A DNA stretch of 64,000 nt from Chrysopilus asiliformis (GCA_964034945.1 OZ035963.1:43857090-43921089), one strand, 5' to 3'; positions 10,700-22,380 are shown, counted from the stretch's first letter. The notes: generated from the letters alone by a model not told the origin. A program made the numbers and translations.

Positions 10700-11690
10700 T
10701 TTCTTCTACAGAGTATAATAAAGTATTGTATTCATGAAAAATTTCGACCTCTTAATTTTGCCTAAAAAACATTTCCCGATCACTCCTGAGTGGATTGGAG
10801 TCATATTTAAAAAATGTCTTTCTGTCCGTCAGTCTGTCTATCAGTCTGTCTGTCAGTCTGTCAGTCTGTCAGTCTGTCAGTCTGTCAGTCTGTCAGTCTG
10901 TCAGTCTGTCAGTCTGTCAGTCTGTCAGTCTGTCTGTCAGTCTGTGTACAAGATTTCTCAAAAACTAATAGAGCTAGAGCCATGAAATCTTATAGGCATG
11001 TTGGGTCCTGAAATGGGACGATCCTATCAACTTTTGGTGGAAATCCGTTAACCGGAAGTATCCAAAATGGCGGTTTTTCAAAAATCGCAATTTCGTTTTT
11101 CTCGATTTACTCCCAAACTACGCGTTTTTTAGTGGCCTTAAGTATGACAAAACTTGGAGAAAATAAAATTTCCCACACTTTTGTCTTTAGCTATAACTCG
11201 ATATCTCAACCTGTTATCGAGATAAACCGTTATTTCCAAAAAAACAGTTTTTTGCGATTATCTCGAAAATTAACGGGTTTGTGCTGACTAAATATATGAA
11301 GTGAATTAATGAGAATGGCATTCTGCACAATTTCGTCTTTTACAGTTATCCGTTATATTTTACCGTTATTGAGATATTTTCATTAATATGTAAAAAATCA
11401 TATTTTTGCGAATAATTTGCAAACTAACGGTTTTTCGACAAATCATTTAAAAGAATAATTAAAGATGTTAACATTTTCTACATTTTTGCCATTTACCGTA
11501 AATTGATATCTTTTACAGTTCTCAAGTTATCTCAAATTTTGTACGTTTTTGATATTTTTGAATAAACCAAGAATTTATTGGTCTTAGGTTGACAACGCGA
11601 CAGGGCTCTAGCGTAAATTGCACAGGGTCGTAGATTTTGTAGAAGAAAGTTTTGTGTTGACCACAACTGATATTTTTTGTTAAAGTTGGA
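10700..11690 (+). repeat. Dispersed repeat with (TCTGTCAG)n core, copy A
   Basis: The sequence from TTTTTACTTTCTTCTAC to about 11690 is present again in reverse at about 48190-49095. Both copies hold an internal array of TCTGTCAG units (here 10817-10945) followed by the same non-coding text. That text includes GTTAACCGGAAGT and repeated blocks around TCGAGATAT. Frames across the array (runs of S-V-C-Q) are artefacts of the microsatellite. A superfamily cannot be assigned. Confidence 0.75.
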
Positions 11691-12760
11691 AGTGCCGGAA
11701 TTATCCTATAATATAATACGAGGAATGTCTGTCTGTCTGTCAGTCTGCACAAACGATCTCGAAAACCCGCCTAACGATTTTCACGAAACTTTTGGGTTAG
11801 GGATTTTCGGGGACAAGGAATCGATCTAGATAGGTCTCACCTTTGAGAAATTTCCCTTCGATACCCCTCGCCTGGTATCTTCGAATTGGGTGGTCCGATC
11901 TTAATATTAATAGTAATCTTAATATTACAGTATTACTGAGGGGGCTAGGGGCTTTCGATTTTTACACTACAAACCTGACTTTTCCCGCCCTTCGACACCC
12001 CTCGCCTGGTGTCTTCGAATTACGTGAAGGTATCTCAATGAAAATTCGCAATATTGCTAGGGAGTAAGATTTTTCGATATGCATTCTAAAAATATCACTT
12101 TTTAGATATCTATCGGCAGCGATAAATAGTAATTACAAAACAATCAAGTTCCCTGAACCTCATTATACGAATCATGTTGCAATTACAATCGGATTCAATT
12201 ACTCAGATAAAAACCGTCCCGACATTAATTTCCTCGCTAAAAAAGGCCTCAAAATTAATTTTGATGACGGCTGAGGAAAGGGAAATTTTCCATGCATCGA
12301 AATTAGTCGAAAAGTGTGAAATAAAGCGGCGATTTTCTAAAATAAGTGAATTTTCAATCACTTTTTATGGTATTTTTTTTCTTGCGCCGCAGGCAAAAGA
12401 AGAAGTTGCGCCGCAGGTGATTTTTTTGGAAAAAATGAAGGAAAATACGATGAAGGTAGAAACTTATGGAGATACTCCGCCACAGACAAAAATTTTTGGT
12501 TTCAAGACTAAATCGAATAATGCCTAAATCCGGGACTGTTCCGACGAATGTAAGGATAACGTGAATATCCTTTTTCCCATTTTTTCTCGGGAAAAATTGG
12601 CATTAAGGGGTTTTTAGGGGATTAAAGATCCTATAAGGATGACGCGAATATCCTGTTTTCGAATAAATTAATATCAAACGGATTTTCTATGTCGCTAATC
12701 CTGTATCTGACGATAGAATTTGAAAATTCGAAACGGAAAGTCCTGTGGTGATAACAAAGG
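11691..12760. other. Non-coding repeat-derived stretch
   Basis: This includes a short (GTCT)n near 11726 and two copies of an approximately 30-bp segment containing CCCCTCGCCTGG (11868 and 11998, 130 bp apart). It also has GTAAGGATAACGTGAATATCC-like text related to 42740 and to the tandem array at 62.3-62.9 kb. The 117-codon open frame at 12174-12527 shows no domain. Confidence 0.45.
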
Positions 12761-13199
12761 TAGGGGAAGCCGGGGCTAGTATTAACAAAATTTGGAAATT
12801 GGGTCATATTTTTTTAACAAGTAATATTTTTGATATTGTGTTTATATCTAGCCATACTGTAGGTCTTCAGGTATCATAAGAAATAAAAGAAGTTTCAACC
12901 AGGTAGTCACTATATGAAAAAAATCATTTTTATGAAAAAATGTCATATGTTAAAACTAACCCCGGTCACGGGGCTAATTTTAACAACGATGGGGTAAGTA
13001 TTAACATAAGTTTTAACATGGAAATAATTAAAAGAAAAGATTTTTTTTTTCACAAAAATTATAAAATAAACAAAATATATATCCTTTTAAATTCAAATAT
13101 ACTAATTATCACAAAAACTAATAAAATGAACCAAATAAATATCCTTTTCAAGGAACATAAATTGACAAAAAAAAATTAAGTCGTTTTAAAAAACAATTA

Positions 13200-13599
13200 T
13201 TATTATCTAAAAAAAGGTCTCAGGGAAGCTTTTTTGTACATAATTTGTATCTATAAAAACATAGTATGAGAATTCTTACTCTATGACTGTTTTGATTCGG
13301 TGCTGGAACCAAATCAAAATTGTTTGTCAATAGCTAACAATTCAACCGGTTTAAACCCTTACCGCTGGTGGGGGGAATTCAAACGCTTGACTGTTATTAT
13401 CACGATTTATTGACTATAACTGATCTTACAATGATGGCTTACGACTATTTATTACAAATTATTGCTTACTCTACAATTTGGAAAAGATGACATGAAGTTC
13501 GATTGATGTGCAGCCAAAAATGCATATTTGGTTCTCGAATTACCACACGTTTCCCGGTGACCATTGAATTAAATCAGAAACACGGGAAGCGCGTGGAAA
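13200..13599 (-). repeat. Probable 3' flank / LTR remnant of the BEL/Pao element
   Basis: This lies immediately downstream of the env-like stop on the minus strand. It would be where a 3' LTR begins; a TGTGGTAATTCG start near 13548 is possible. No second LTR exists in the window for comparison, so the LTR call is inference only. Confidence 0.3.
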
Positions 13600-15248
13600 T
13601 TATGTTGATCGATGCATTTCGGTGCCATCTATAGGTGATTGCCCGCTTGATGAATCTGTGCAAGTTTGCTCATGCTTCCGGCCCGGCCTGTTGTCCAGCT
13701 GGAAGTCTGATAGGATGAATCTTGAAGTGCTTAGATCTTCAGAGCGTTTGGTGATCCACAATCTTTTGATGATGTAATACATGATTATTGCCAATAAGCT
13801 CGTTGCTATCAAGTATAGTACGACGTATTGGTGGATATCATGGTGCGTAATGTTGTTTGGCATCTCTTGTTGAAGGTGAATGTCCCGTATTTTGCCGTCG
13901 AGCGATTCTAGGGCCTTTTGATTAGCTTTGAAGAATATTTTGGGCTGCGTCAATTGAAATGGCTTCCCATGGACGTTGTTTTGTTGCAGATGTTTTGTCA
14001 GGTTGCAGATTGGAAGAAAAGATCCATTTAATCTGCTGGTGTTGATGTTGTGTGCGTTGATCGTCACAGTTTTTTGTTTTAGAATGCAATTAGGTTTCAG
14101 ATGTAGTTGCCCATCACCTCTCAGTGTTTTTTCGATGATCTTGTCGCCACAAACTATGTTGAATGTATACTCTTGATCCAGGACGAAGATCCAAGTATTT
14201 GGATTGTGTAACTGAATCCATACTTGAGTAGGAGCTATGGATTTTAGTTGGCAAGTGGATGACAACGCCTTTTCGTGATGCAGCAGGCTTATCTCGCAGA
14301 GGTTGGTATCAGCAAGTCGATTATGAATTGGATGCTGCTGCTTGCAGAGATGTGTTTCGTCCATCAGAATTTTGCATCGATGAAGTTCATTGCTGCTTAG
14401 GGGATAATGTCGTTCTCTATCTAGACTTACTGCCAAATAGTCAGTAGAGGGTTGTATGTAGATAAATTCATTATCGTGCGGAGTTGGTACCGAAATTACT
14501 TTGAACAACTGCCAATGTTCGTTTAGTGTCAGTGGTATCTTAATGTCGAAAATGATGTTGTTGCTGGTTATTCTTGTTTTTACTGTAAGAATGTGGTATA
14601 TGCGGAGTAGATCTTCAACTGCCGTTGAATCTCCCGGAACTCGTAAAGAAGACGGTATGTTATTTCGAATCTGCTTTATTTGTTCATTCAATTGTTCTGG
14701 TGTTAGAAGCAAGGGACTAATTTTACCATGATGTACGTCCATTATCACGTCTATCAAGGCAGTCTGTATTTTCTCGTAGTTGCTCATGAGTATTATTATA
14801 TATAAAAATAGACTAGATCGTTCTTGAGCTTGACGCTGTATGTTGAGGTCGTCATGAATTTCCTTGCTGGCGTTAGTTAGCGTTGTTAGATGGTCTCCAA
14901 TAACTTCGAACTGCTTCTCGATATTTTGCTCATCTCTTTTTAGTATATTCTGAGTGGATTCTGTGATCGATGTTTGTTTTTTAAATAATTCCAGAAGATA
15001 ATTCTGATTGCCCTTTAATTTTATGATTTCTTCCTCATGCTGTTTTGCGTAATTTTCATCTAGGACGCCAAAAAGTGTGTGAGCTATGTTTCCGACAAAG
15101 TTAAATAAACCACGTCGTCTTCTAGAGAATTTTCGAAAGTCACCATTTCTAGCATGCAAAATATCGTTTTTGTGCTCCATTTGTTTCAAACGCGTTTTAA
15201 ATTGTTCCAATATTCCTTTGCAGTTGAATTGCTGATCGTTATTGAGTA
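13600..15248 (-). pseudogene. BEL/Pao env-like fusion protein, C-terminal part
   Basis: This long open frame (about 536 codons from its first start) resembles the insect retroelement/baculovirus F-type envelope family. Near its N-terminal side is a four-arginine furin-like site followed by a hydrophobic GLFNFVGNIAHTLFG stretch, typical of a fusion peptide. A heptad-rich region follows. Near residue 465-485 is a hydrophobic membrane anchor, then a short cytoplasmic tail. In the family this protein mediates membrane fusion. The N-terminal part lies on the other side of a piggyBac-type insertion (15253-15886). The two parts are in the same frame across the TTAA site, so the gene was whole before that insertion. 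The listed start is not a real start. The element cannot be active: gag and the 5' LTR are missing. Confidence 0.8.
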
Positions 15249-15252
15249 TTAA

Positions 15253-15886
15253 CCCTTATGTTACCAACCACATACCCGGGTATGTTTTTCACTTTTAATT
15301 GAAAAAAAAAACATGTTCCCATGCTCCAATCGATCTGAAATTTTTTTTATTCGCCTAAATATTAGTTATTAGCCAGATTGTGAAATAGCAAAAAAAAAAT
15401 TTTTGAGGAAACGGTATTTTTGTCGACATTTGGATTTGTAGCTCTCTAGTTACTGACCAGCATACCCCGGTATGTAAGTCAAAATTTATTAGATAAATGT
15501 GGTTGGAAAGCTAGATTTTTATTTTTTATTTATTGCAAAATTAGAAAAATTATAGAACATACATCAAAGTTCATAAATTTTGGCATTGCAAGCATTTAAT
15601 TACATCTATGGAATGTTAAAGACAAATCGGTTTTTGGCACTGTCCACAGGCCTTACGAGTTGGTCTACGTTTTGGACAAAGATAGCAGTTTCCCTTATGT
15701 TTGATACGTCCTGTATTATCATGCTCTTCGAAGTAGTATAAGTGACACTCCTCAATTCAGGACCCAACATGGCTTCTATAGCATTTTTGGTGCTAAAGTG
15801 TCGCATTATTTGAGGATTTTCTAATCGCATACCCGGGTATGTTGGTTGGTATTTAACGTTGATAGATTTGGTTGGTAACACAACGG
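15253..15886 (-). mobile_element. piggyBac-derived element inserted in env
   Basis: The ends CCCTTATGTTACCAACC and GGTTGGTAACACAACGG are inverted repeats flanked by TTAA (15249-15252, 15887-15890). On the minus strand about 15600-15700 encodes a cysteine-rich segment (CYLCP, CGQCQ, then a stop just before an HS) that matches the C-terminal zinc-binding domain of piggyBac transposases. It is therefore an internal-deletion derivative rather than an unrelated MITE. The palindrome CATACCCGGGTATG or a close variant occurs three times (near 15270, 15460 and 15829). Confidence 0.82.
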
Positions 15887-15890
15887 TTAA

Positions 15891-16170
15891 ACATGAAGAT
15901 TCCATTCTTTGGACAATGTTTCTGAAGCCAATGAGCTCGTTCCAATAATTAGTTAAATCATAGTACGCTATTATATTCCACATATTGTTGGTCAGGTCAA
16001 TTCTTCCCAAATCTTCAAAGAAAATGCCTGGATGATTTTTAAAGTTGGTCATTGTTATTTCCTGACATACAGTGTTGGTGAGAAGTTGCAAGAAGCTTAA
16101 TATTACAAAAATGATCGTCATTAATGAATTGGATTTTTCATTATTTTTACGTTTGTTGTATGCTTTTAAA
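15891..16170 (-). pseudogene. BEL/Pao env-like protein, N-terminal part
   Basis: Continuing in frame from the integrase C-terminus, a methionine near 16124 begins a hydrophobic signal-peptide-like segment (IFVILSFLQLLTN). An extracellular stretch follows, ending at the piggyBac insertion. In many env-bearing retroelements env is expressed from a spliced RNA; here no separate splice site could be proved. The ORF that appears to run to 15606 continues into the inserted element and its tail is not env. Confidence 0.7.
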
Positions 16171-17348
16171 TCTTCTATTGGTGGCCGAACAGGAATTGAT
16201 GTGGGATTTATTTTTTTACGTTTAGGTTTTCTGTTAGCTAACTTTCGGGATTCTTTGACTAGCTCTTGAGTAGTCGACAGATATATCTGTTTGTTGTTGG
16301 ATTTTGCGATCTCATTGGTTTGTATTTGAGTTTTTGCGCCAATTTCTGGAAGGTTATCTGATATTGGCAGAGATGCAATTTTGGTTATGGGTATTTTTAT
16401 CGTAGTACTCGCTGTTTTGATGGTAAGTACTCTTGTTAATCCATCACTTCCTGGATGTGTCTCAATCACTCTTCCAAGTGACCACTTGGTTGGTGGTAGA
16501 TTGTCTTCTTTTATTAAAACTAATTCTCCAGGTTGTATGTTGCTCTCCTGGGAACGCACTTTTGGTCTTTGTTGCAATCGTGGAATGTATTCTGCTTTCC
16601 ATTTTCTCCAAAATTCCTGATGCATTCTTTCCAGAAGATGCCATCTTTGGAGATGATTTTGATTTAATCTGTTAGCTTCTGGTGGAGCTTGGAGCGATGT
16701 CCCGATTAGAAAGTTACCAGGCGTTAGGAAGTTCAGATCTTCGGGGTCCTGAGATAGAGCACACAATGGTCGTGAATTTAAGCATGCCTCTATTTGTGCT
16801 AATAGTGTGGACATTTCCTCATATGTCAATTTGTGATCGCCAATTGTTCTCTTCATATGATATTTCATGGAACGGACACCGGCCTCCCATAATCCTCCGA
16901 AGTGAGGGATGAAATGCCATTCTGTTCCAACTTCTGATAGTGAATCGCAAATTTCTTTGTTGTATTGAATTCTTTGATTCTTTTCTGCAATTTGTAAGAT
17001 TTTATTAGCACCTACGAAATTTGTGCCATTGTCGCTGTATATGTGTCTTGGTATTCCTCTTCTCGCTGAAAATCTTTTGTATGCTGCTATAAATGCTTGT
17101 GATGTTAAGTCTGATACGGCTTCTAAGTGTATGGCCTTTGTTGATAGACATATAAAAACGCATATATATCCTTTGTATGATCGGTTTCCGCGTCACTTAG
17201 ATATTCGTAGATCTATTGGGCCAGCATAGTCCACTCCACTGTGATTGAAGGGTTTTGAGCTAGTCACTCTGGGTTCTGGTAGGTTGCCCATCAACTGTGT
17301 TCGGAGTTCTGCGTTGTGTCGGAAGCAGATCAGGCATTTCTGAATCTG
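16171..17348 (-). pseudogene. BEL/Pao integrase core and C-terminal domain
   Basis: The minus-strand frame carries the DDE integrase core: YAGPID (first Asp) near 17212-17232, YSDNGTNF (second Asp) near 17025-17050, and GLWEAGV (Glu) near 16880-16900. The BEL-type C-terminal region with EACLNSRPL and FLTPGNFLIG follows. Integrase inserts the reverse-transcribed DNA into the genome. An in-frame TGA sits about four codons after YAGPID, and the N-terminal zinc domain is separated by a repeat insertion at about 17349-17931. The gene is therefore dead. It continues in frame into the env signal region. Confidence 0.85.
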
Positions 17349-17931
17349 TTTATACCCGTATGGTGAAACCAAAGGGTATATTAACTTTGCCTTACCGTTT
17401 GTAACGCCAAGATCTCGTCATCGCACACAAAAATGAATTACACCAGTGTGTTTAGAATGATGAAAAAAGTTGAATTTAGCATGTCCGTCCGTCTGTCCGT
17501 CCGTCCGTCTGTCTGTCCGTCTGTCTGTCTGTCCGTCTGTGGCGCGGATTGCGGGCGCACGGATTGAGCTAGAGACTTGAAATTTTGCGCAGGTTCGTTT
17601 TTCGTAAAATGTGAGGCTAAGTTCGTTAATGGGCAAAAATGGACCATTAGGGGGGGTACCCCCCATACGAACGAAAACGTTTTTTGCGAATATATCAAAA
17701 ACGGTGCATCTTATCAAAAAAGTGCAAGAACAAAAGTTATTTGGGATATGATTCTACATAAAACTCCCATACATCAAAATCTGATTGGAATAAATTTTAA
17801 AAAATCTTATTGGAAAGTTTGACTTCAAAGAGGAATTTTGATACAACTGTTCGAATTTTGATAACAATATCACCATACGGGTCTCCAATGATTGCCAGAT
17901 TGGCAATTATAGCTTTTGTTATGTTTTTTTA
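17349..17931 (-). mobile_element. GTCY-array repeat inserted in BEL integrase
   Basis: This is the minus-strand copy of the family seen at 61247-61815. It begins near ACCCGTATGGTGAAACC and ends near GCTATAATTGCC/AAACATAAC text, with ACCATACGGGT near the far end. It has a (GTCY)n array at 17481-17540. It interrupts the integrase between the H2C2 zinc region and the catalytic core, giving a clean insertion reference. Lack of a clear TSD together with the internal minisatellite resembles DINE/Helitron-type repeats, but the class is not proven. Confidence 0.7.
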
Positions 17932-20805
17932 CTGCGCGTAGCCCGTGTATGATCCACTATTGGTTACGGATATGGGCAAGTGTAAGTGTATTGCCACCAT
18001 GCAATGTATTTTTATGTGCGAGATTTATGACCAATCTTGTTAGTTGACTGTCATAAGGTAGGATTATTGGATGCTTTTTATCGTATGATAAGTTCGCATT
18101 TTCAATTCGTCCTCCTACACGGAGAATTCCTTGGCCATCTAGGAACGGTGTTAGTGATAGAATATTGCTTTCATTACTTAGTTTTTTCTCTTTCGTTAAT
18201 TCTCCAATTGCTCGGGGAAAAGCGTTTCTCTGGGTGGAACGTATTAACATGGTTAACGCGTTTTTTAACTCCTCATTCCTCAATGGGCCAAGCTCACATT
18301 TCTTCTTGTTTCTGATTGCATGTATAAAACGATAGCAATGTGCTAAAACTCTCATAGCTTTTGATAGTGAGGAATACTTGTTTAATATATTTTGAATTTC
18401 GTCGAATTATACTGTTGATGTTAGGCAGTATGTCTTTTTCCTCCCCAATAGCGTATCTGGTATTTCGCAAGTACTAGATTGAATATGTTTGTGCGATAGC
18501 CAATCGGGTCCATACCACCATGTTTTTGTATCTTTTAATTCTGAAGGACCAATTCCTCTGGTCGCATAATCGGCTGGATTTTCACTGGTACATGATGCCA
18601 TTGGGTGATATCTGTGACCTCGATGATTTGCGATACTCTGTTGGCTATGAACGTCTCCCATCTGTTCGGAGATTTATTGAGCCAAGCCAGTACTATTTTT
18701 GAATCAGTCCATAATGAAATTTGGATGTTAGGTTTTTTCAGAGATTCTAGTGTGTGGTTCATCAACTTGGACAGGAGAACTGCTCCGCATAGTTCCAGTT
18801 GTGGTATAGACCTCTTCATTTTAATGGGTGCCACCTTTGTTTTGGCTGTTAGTAATTTAACGTAAGTTTCTCCCTTAGCATTTTTTGTTCGGGAATAAAT
18901 TGCTGCCGCATACGCCTTTTCAGAAGCGTCACAGAACCCATGTAGCTCTAGTCGCGTATCCTCACCATCGTAACCATTCCATCTGGGTAATTGCAGACTT
19001 TGTATGGATGGTAACTCATTTCGGAACTTATACCATTGTTTTGCTGCTTCAACTGGTATTTCTTCGTCCCAGGAAACCCCTATCGTCCACAAGTGTTGAA
19101 ACGCTATCTTTGCTAAGATGGTGACTGGGGCTAACCATCCCAATGGATCAAATATGCGAGCGGATTCAGATAGAATATTTCGTTTTGTTGCTTTGGGTGC
19201 CTCTGGTAAATTGATTTTGAATAAGAAGCAATCAGTTCTTGGGTTCCAATGTAGTCCTAGGGTTTTCACTGTGCCTTCAGGATACAATGTAAGATTTTCT
19301 TGTAGCATTTCAGATTCGCTAAGAGTAGGTTCATTGCTGTTCCACTTCCTTAAGTTGAAACCTCCTCTGAGTAAAGTTTCTTTGATCCCTTTCTTTAATT
19401 TAGAAGCTTCCTGTAATGTGTTGGCACCTGAGAGTAGGTCATCTACATAGAAGTCCGTTAATATAATTTTTGAAGCTGCAGGAGATACATGTTGTTCATC
19501 TTTGCCTAGTTGTTGGAGACTTCTGACTGCTAGGAATGATCCTGATGTGGTCCCATAGGTGACTGTTGTTAGTTGAAATTCCTGTATCGGATCGTTAGAA
19601 TTTTCTCTCCAAAGGATTCGTTGAAATCCTTGATCTTCCTCGGAAATTTGGATTTGCCTGTACATTTTTTCAATGTCAGCTGTAAATACCACCTTGTGTT
19701 GCTGCTATCGTAGTATTATAGACAAAATCTCATCTTGCAGGGTGGGCCCAGTAAGTAGTATGTCGTTTAAACTGTTGCCATTACTAGTTTTTGATGAAGC
19801 ATCAAAAACTACCCTTAGCTTTGTAGTAACACTATCCCTTTTTAGAACGGCATGATGTGGTAAATAATACGTTTGTTCCGGGGACCGATTTTTTGTGACT
19901 GGTATCATGTGTGTCAGCTCTTGATATTCTTGGATGAACCTTTTGTATTTATTCTTTATGAAAAGCCTGATTTTTAGCGATTTTTTTCTCTATTTGAATT
20001 AATCGGGCTATAGCACATTGCTTGGAAGAGCCTAATGTTGGAGAGTCGGATTTGAATGGCAATTTGACTTCGTATCGTCCGCTAGATAATCTTTTTTGAG
20101 ATTGCTCGAAGTTTTTCTCACATTCTTCTTCTTCTTTTGTAAGTGTTTTTGATGTGGGAATTTCTTCAAGTTCCCAGAACCTTTCCAGATCCTTTTCAAT
20201 TGTTTCTCTAGATATATTGCACGATATCTCGTTTGTATTGCATGCTGTGCCACCTGATTCGACCCAGCCAAATTCAGTCTGTTGAGCTATAGGCATTTCC
20301 CTTCTTCCTTTGACTACTCGTCAGCTCCCAAAATTAGATCGATGGATCCTGGTTCGTAGAAGTTGGGGTCAGCTAATACTAGATGCTGTAGATGTGACCA
20401 TTTCTTTCTGATCGATTCGTCAGGTAGCATTTTGGTGAGCTTTTTTAATACCATTGCAGAAATTTTTATTTTGAAGCCGCTTTGACAAGAATTCAACGTG
20501 ATTTTTACACTGCTTTTTGAAACTCCAGCTAGCGAAGCTCCAACTCCATTAATTTTCGCGTGAATTTTGGTTCGAGGTGCTCTTAACTTCTGGGCTGCAT
20601 CTTCTGTTATAAATGACGTTTGGGATCCTTGATCTATCAATGCTCGTAGTAATATAGTATTCCCCTTTTGAGCTGTTACATTGATTAGGGCTGTGGCGAG
20701 AAGAACTGTCCCGTCTGAATTGGTACTGCGGAAGTTGAAGTAGTTGGGTGATCCAAATTTTGTTGATTCTGTAGCACCTTGGATTGTGCTACCGCCATTA
20801 TATTG
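17932..20805 (-). pseudogene. BEL/Pao pol: protease, reverse transcriptase, RNase H, integrase zinc domain
   Basis: Minus-strand segments in order are as follows. Aspartic protease with LIDQGSQTSFI and the partner DLILGADE (about 20314-20700). Linker with FGWVESGG (19949-20296). RT N-terminal part with VVFDASSKT (19705-19908). RT palm with FTADIEKMYRQI and the YVDDLLSG active site (19692 down to about 19430). RNase H with WTDSKIVLAWL near 18690 (18535-18750) and its continuation (18407-18661). Integrase H2C2 zinc region with the LHGG signature (17957-18355). At least two frameshifts separate these segments (near 19700 and near 18600). The 5' end is cut at about 20805, so gag and the 5' LTR are gone. 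The YVDDLLSG motif and the RT-RH-IN order identify BEL/Pao. Confidence 0.88.
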
Positions 20806-21469
20806 TTAATTCTTGCCCCATGGGTTTGTTAATTTTAGCCCCGACACTACTTTTTTTGAATTATTAACCCCAAAAAAATATAGTTAAGGATTGTAATAAA
20901 ACCAAAGGATATTATTAATTATAGCTTCATTAACTTACATTATCGGCAAAGTTATATTCAATAATATAAAAAAATAAGACAGAAATCAAAATATTCCAAA
21001 CCATAAAAAGTTCATTTACCAGCTAAATTTCGGTCTTTGTGCTAAACATTCACTGGCAATTAACTGTTTATGACTGATGAGTCACGATATGATTGACCTT
21101 ATCGAATGATGGACAAAAACCAAATTTCGAGATTCTGGCTCGTATATTTCGGCGGGAATAGGCTTGTCAATACTTACCCCTGTTAATTCTAGCCCCGAGT
21201 TCCCCTATCCTTTCTTTCATTGTTTTCTAGAGGAAATTAGCAGAGGGGGTTTTTGGATTGGGAATTCTCAATCTCAGGAAATTAACTATAAAGATAACGT
21301 AAATCTACTTTTTTCTCAAAAAAAAAAAAAAATCAGCAAAATGAGGATTTTGAGGTCTCCGAGCATGGCTCGGTCTTCCTGGTACTAGTTAATAAACTGT
21401 AAGTACAAAATATTTTTATATAAAAATGATAAAATGGAGATTAAGAATTAAAGGCCATTAGTAAACGCG

Positions 21470-21729
21470 ATGGAAAATTTCGAAAAAGTTTCCATGAGAC
21501 AACGCAGAAATATCGTTTCTGAAGAGGCTTCAAGAAGCATTCGGGCGTTTCTTGATGAAGAAAATGCATTAGATCCGAATGTTAGCGAAAAATATCCATA
21601 ACTAATGTTCCGTGATAGTTGTCCACACTTTGTGAGGAGAATTGTGAGTTGGTTTTCGGTGATAATATCCCAATATTTCAAAATTCCGACAGTGACTTTA
21701 ACCAAAGTTCTAGTGACGACGATGAAGCC
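21470..21729 (+). other. Short acidic open frames, unrecognised
   Basis: ATG at 21470 opens 43 codons (MENFEKVSMRQRR...) ending at 21601. A second frame ending at 21729 reads ...DSDFNQSSSDDDEA. Together they look like the broken N-terminal part of a TE protein with an acidic tail, but no family is recognised. The second frame ends just before the Mutator-like MITE. Confidence 0.3.
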
Positions 21730-21735
21730 TAAAGC

Positions 21736-22380
21736 AATGATTACCTAATATAGATGGGAAGTAAACGGAAGTTTCCGTTTACCTACGGCAGAGAAAAGAG
21801 ATGCGCGATAAAAAAAAGTCACCGAGCAACACCATCTTTCCCTTTTTTTCCTTCATGTCATATGGAGTTAAAGAAAAAAAAAGAAACTTGTCGTTTAGTC
21901 AGGGCTAAACCAAGCGAGATTTTCATATCCTTATAGCAGTAAAAAACTTGTATTATATTTATACAACCCTTGCACTAACACCATCATGCTTCCGACAGCG
22001 GCCTGACAGCTCACGAAAATTTTCAAGCAAATTATAACACTTTTTTAGTATTTAAATCGCGAAATACACTAAAAATCAACTAAATTAACACGAAAACTAA
22101 ATTTTCCACCGAAATTGGTGGCTTGTTTTGATTTTTAACTAACTGACTGCTGAGAATCAAATTTGTGTATTGCCATTGTGCGATTTTTTTATGGTTTTTT
22201 CGAGGCGCATTACAACTAATTACGCATTACAACTGAGATGTGGGAACACTTGAGATGAGGCCGCACACATAAATAACTCAGTATTCACACAGAAATTGAA
22301 ACCGCCAGCATGTCGCTAGTTGTCCCTCTCTCAAACCAAATATTTTAGGAGAACTTTCTTATCTATATTAGGTAATCATT
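21736..22380. mobile_element. Mutator-like MITE with 9-bp TSD
   Basis: The perfect 20-bp TIR AATGATTACCTAATATAGAT occurs at both ends, and the perfect 9-bp TSD GCCTAAAGC lies at 21727-21735 and 22381-22389. A 9-bp TSD is the hallmark of Mutator-like elements. The 645 bp contain no transposase. Confidence 0.85.

Larger units (their letters stand above)
12763..21205. mobile_element. TA-flanked MITE split by the BEL/Pao element
   Basis: The left end GGGGAAGCCGGGGCTAG (after TA at 12761) and the right end CTAGCCCCGAGTTCCCC (before TA at 21206) are inverted repeats. TA duplication suggests Tc1/mariner-type mobility. The element repeats GGGGCTAR-TTAAC motifs internally. The right part resumes at about 20808, directly after truncated BEL sequence. 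The left BEL boundary lies somewhere in 13200-13560. A related element lies at about 49700-50290. Confidence 0.6.

Noticed and set aside
10734..11011. Open frames with S-V-C-Q repeats
   Set aside because: They are translations of a (TCTGTCAG)n microsatellite in a dispersed repeat, open only because of its periodicity.
12174..12527. 117-codon open frame
   Set aside because: Low-complexity lysine/isoleucine-rich frame in repeat-derived sequence; no similarity recognised.
15606..15890. C-terminal extension of the env/integrase ORF
   Set aside because: This part of the open frame lies inside the piggyBac insertion, so it is not part of env.
17418..17717. Open frames with RTDGQTD-like repeats (also at 61474-61737 and 63678-63986)
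   Set aside because: They cross the (GTCY)n array of a repeat family. The frame is shared only because the repeat is shared.
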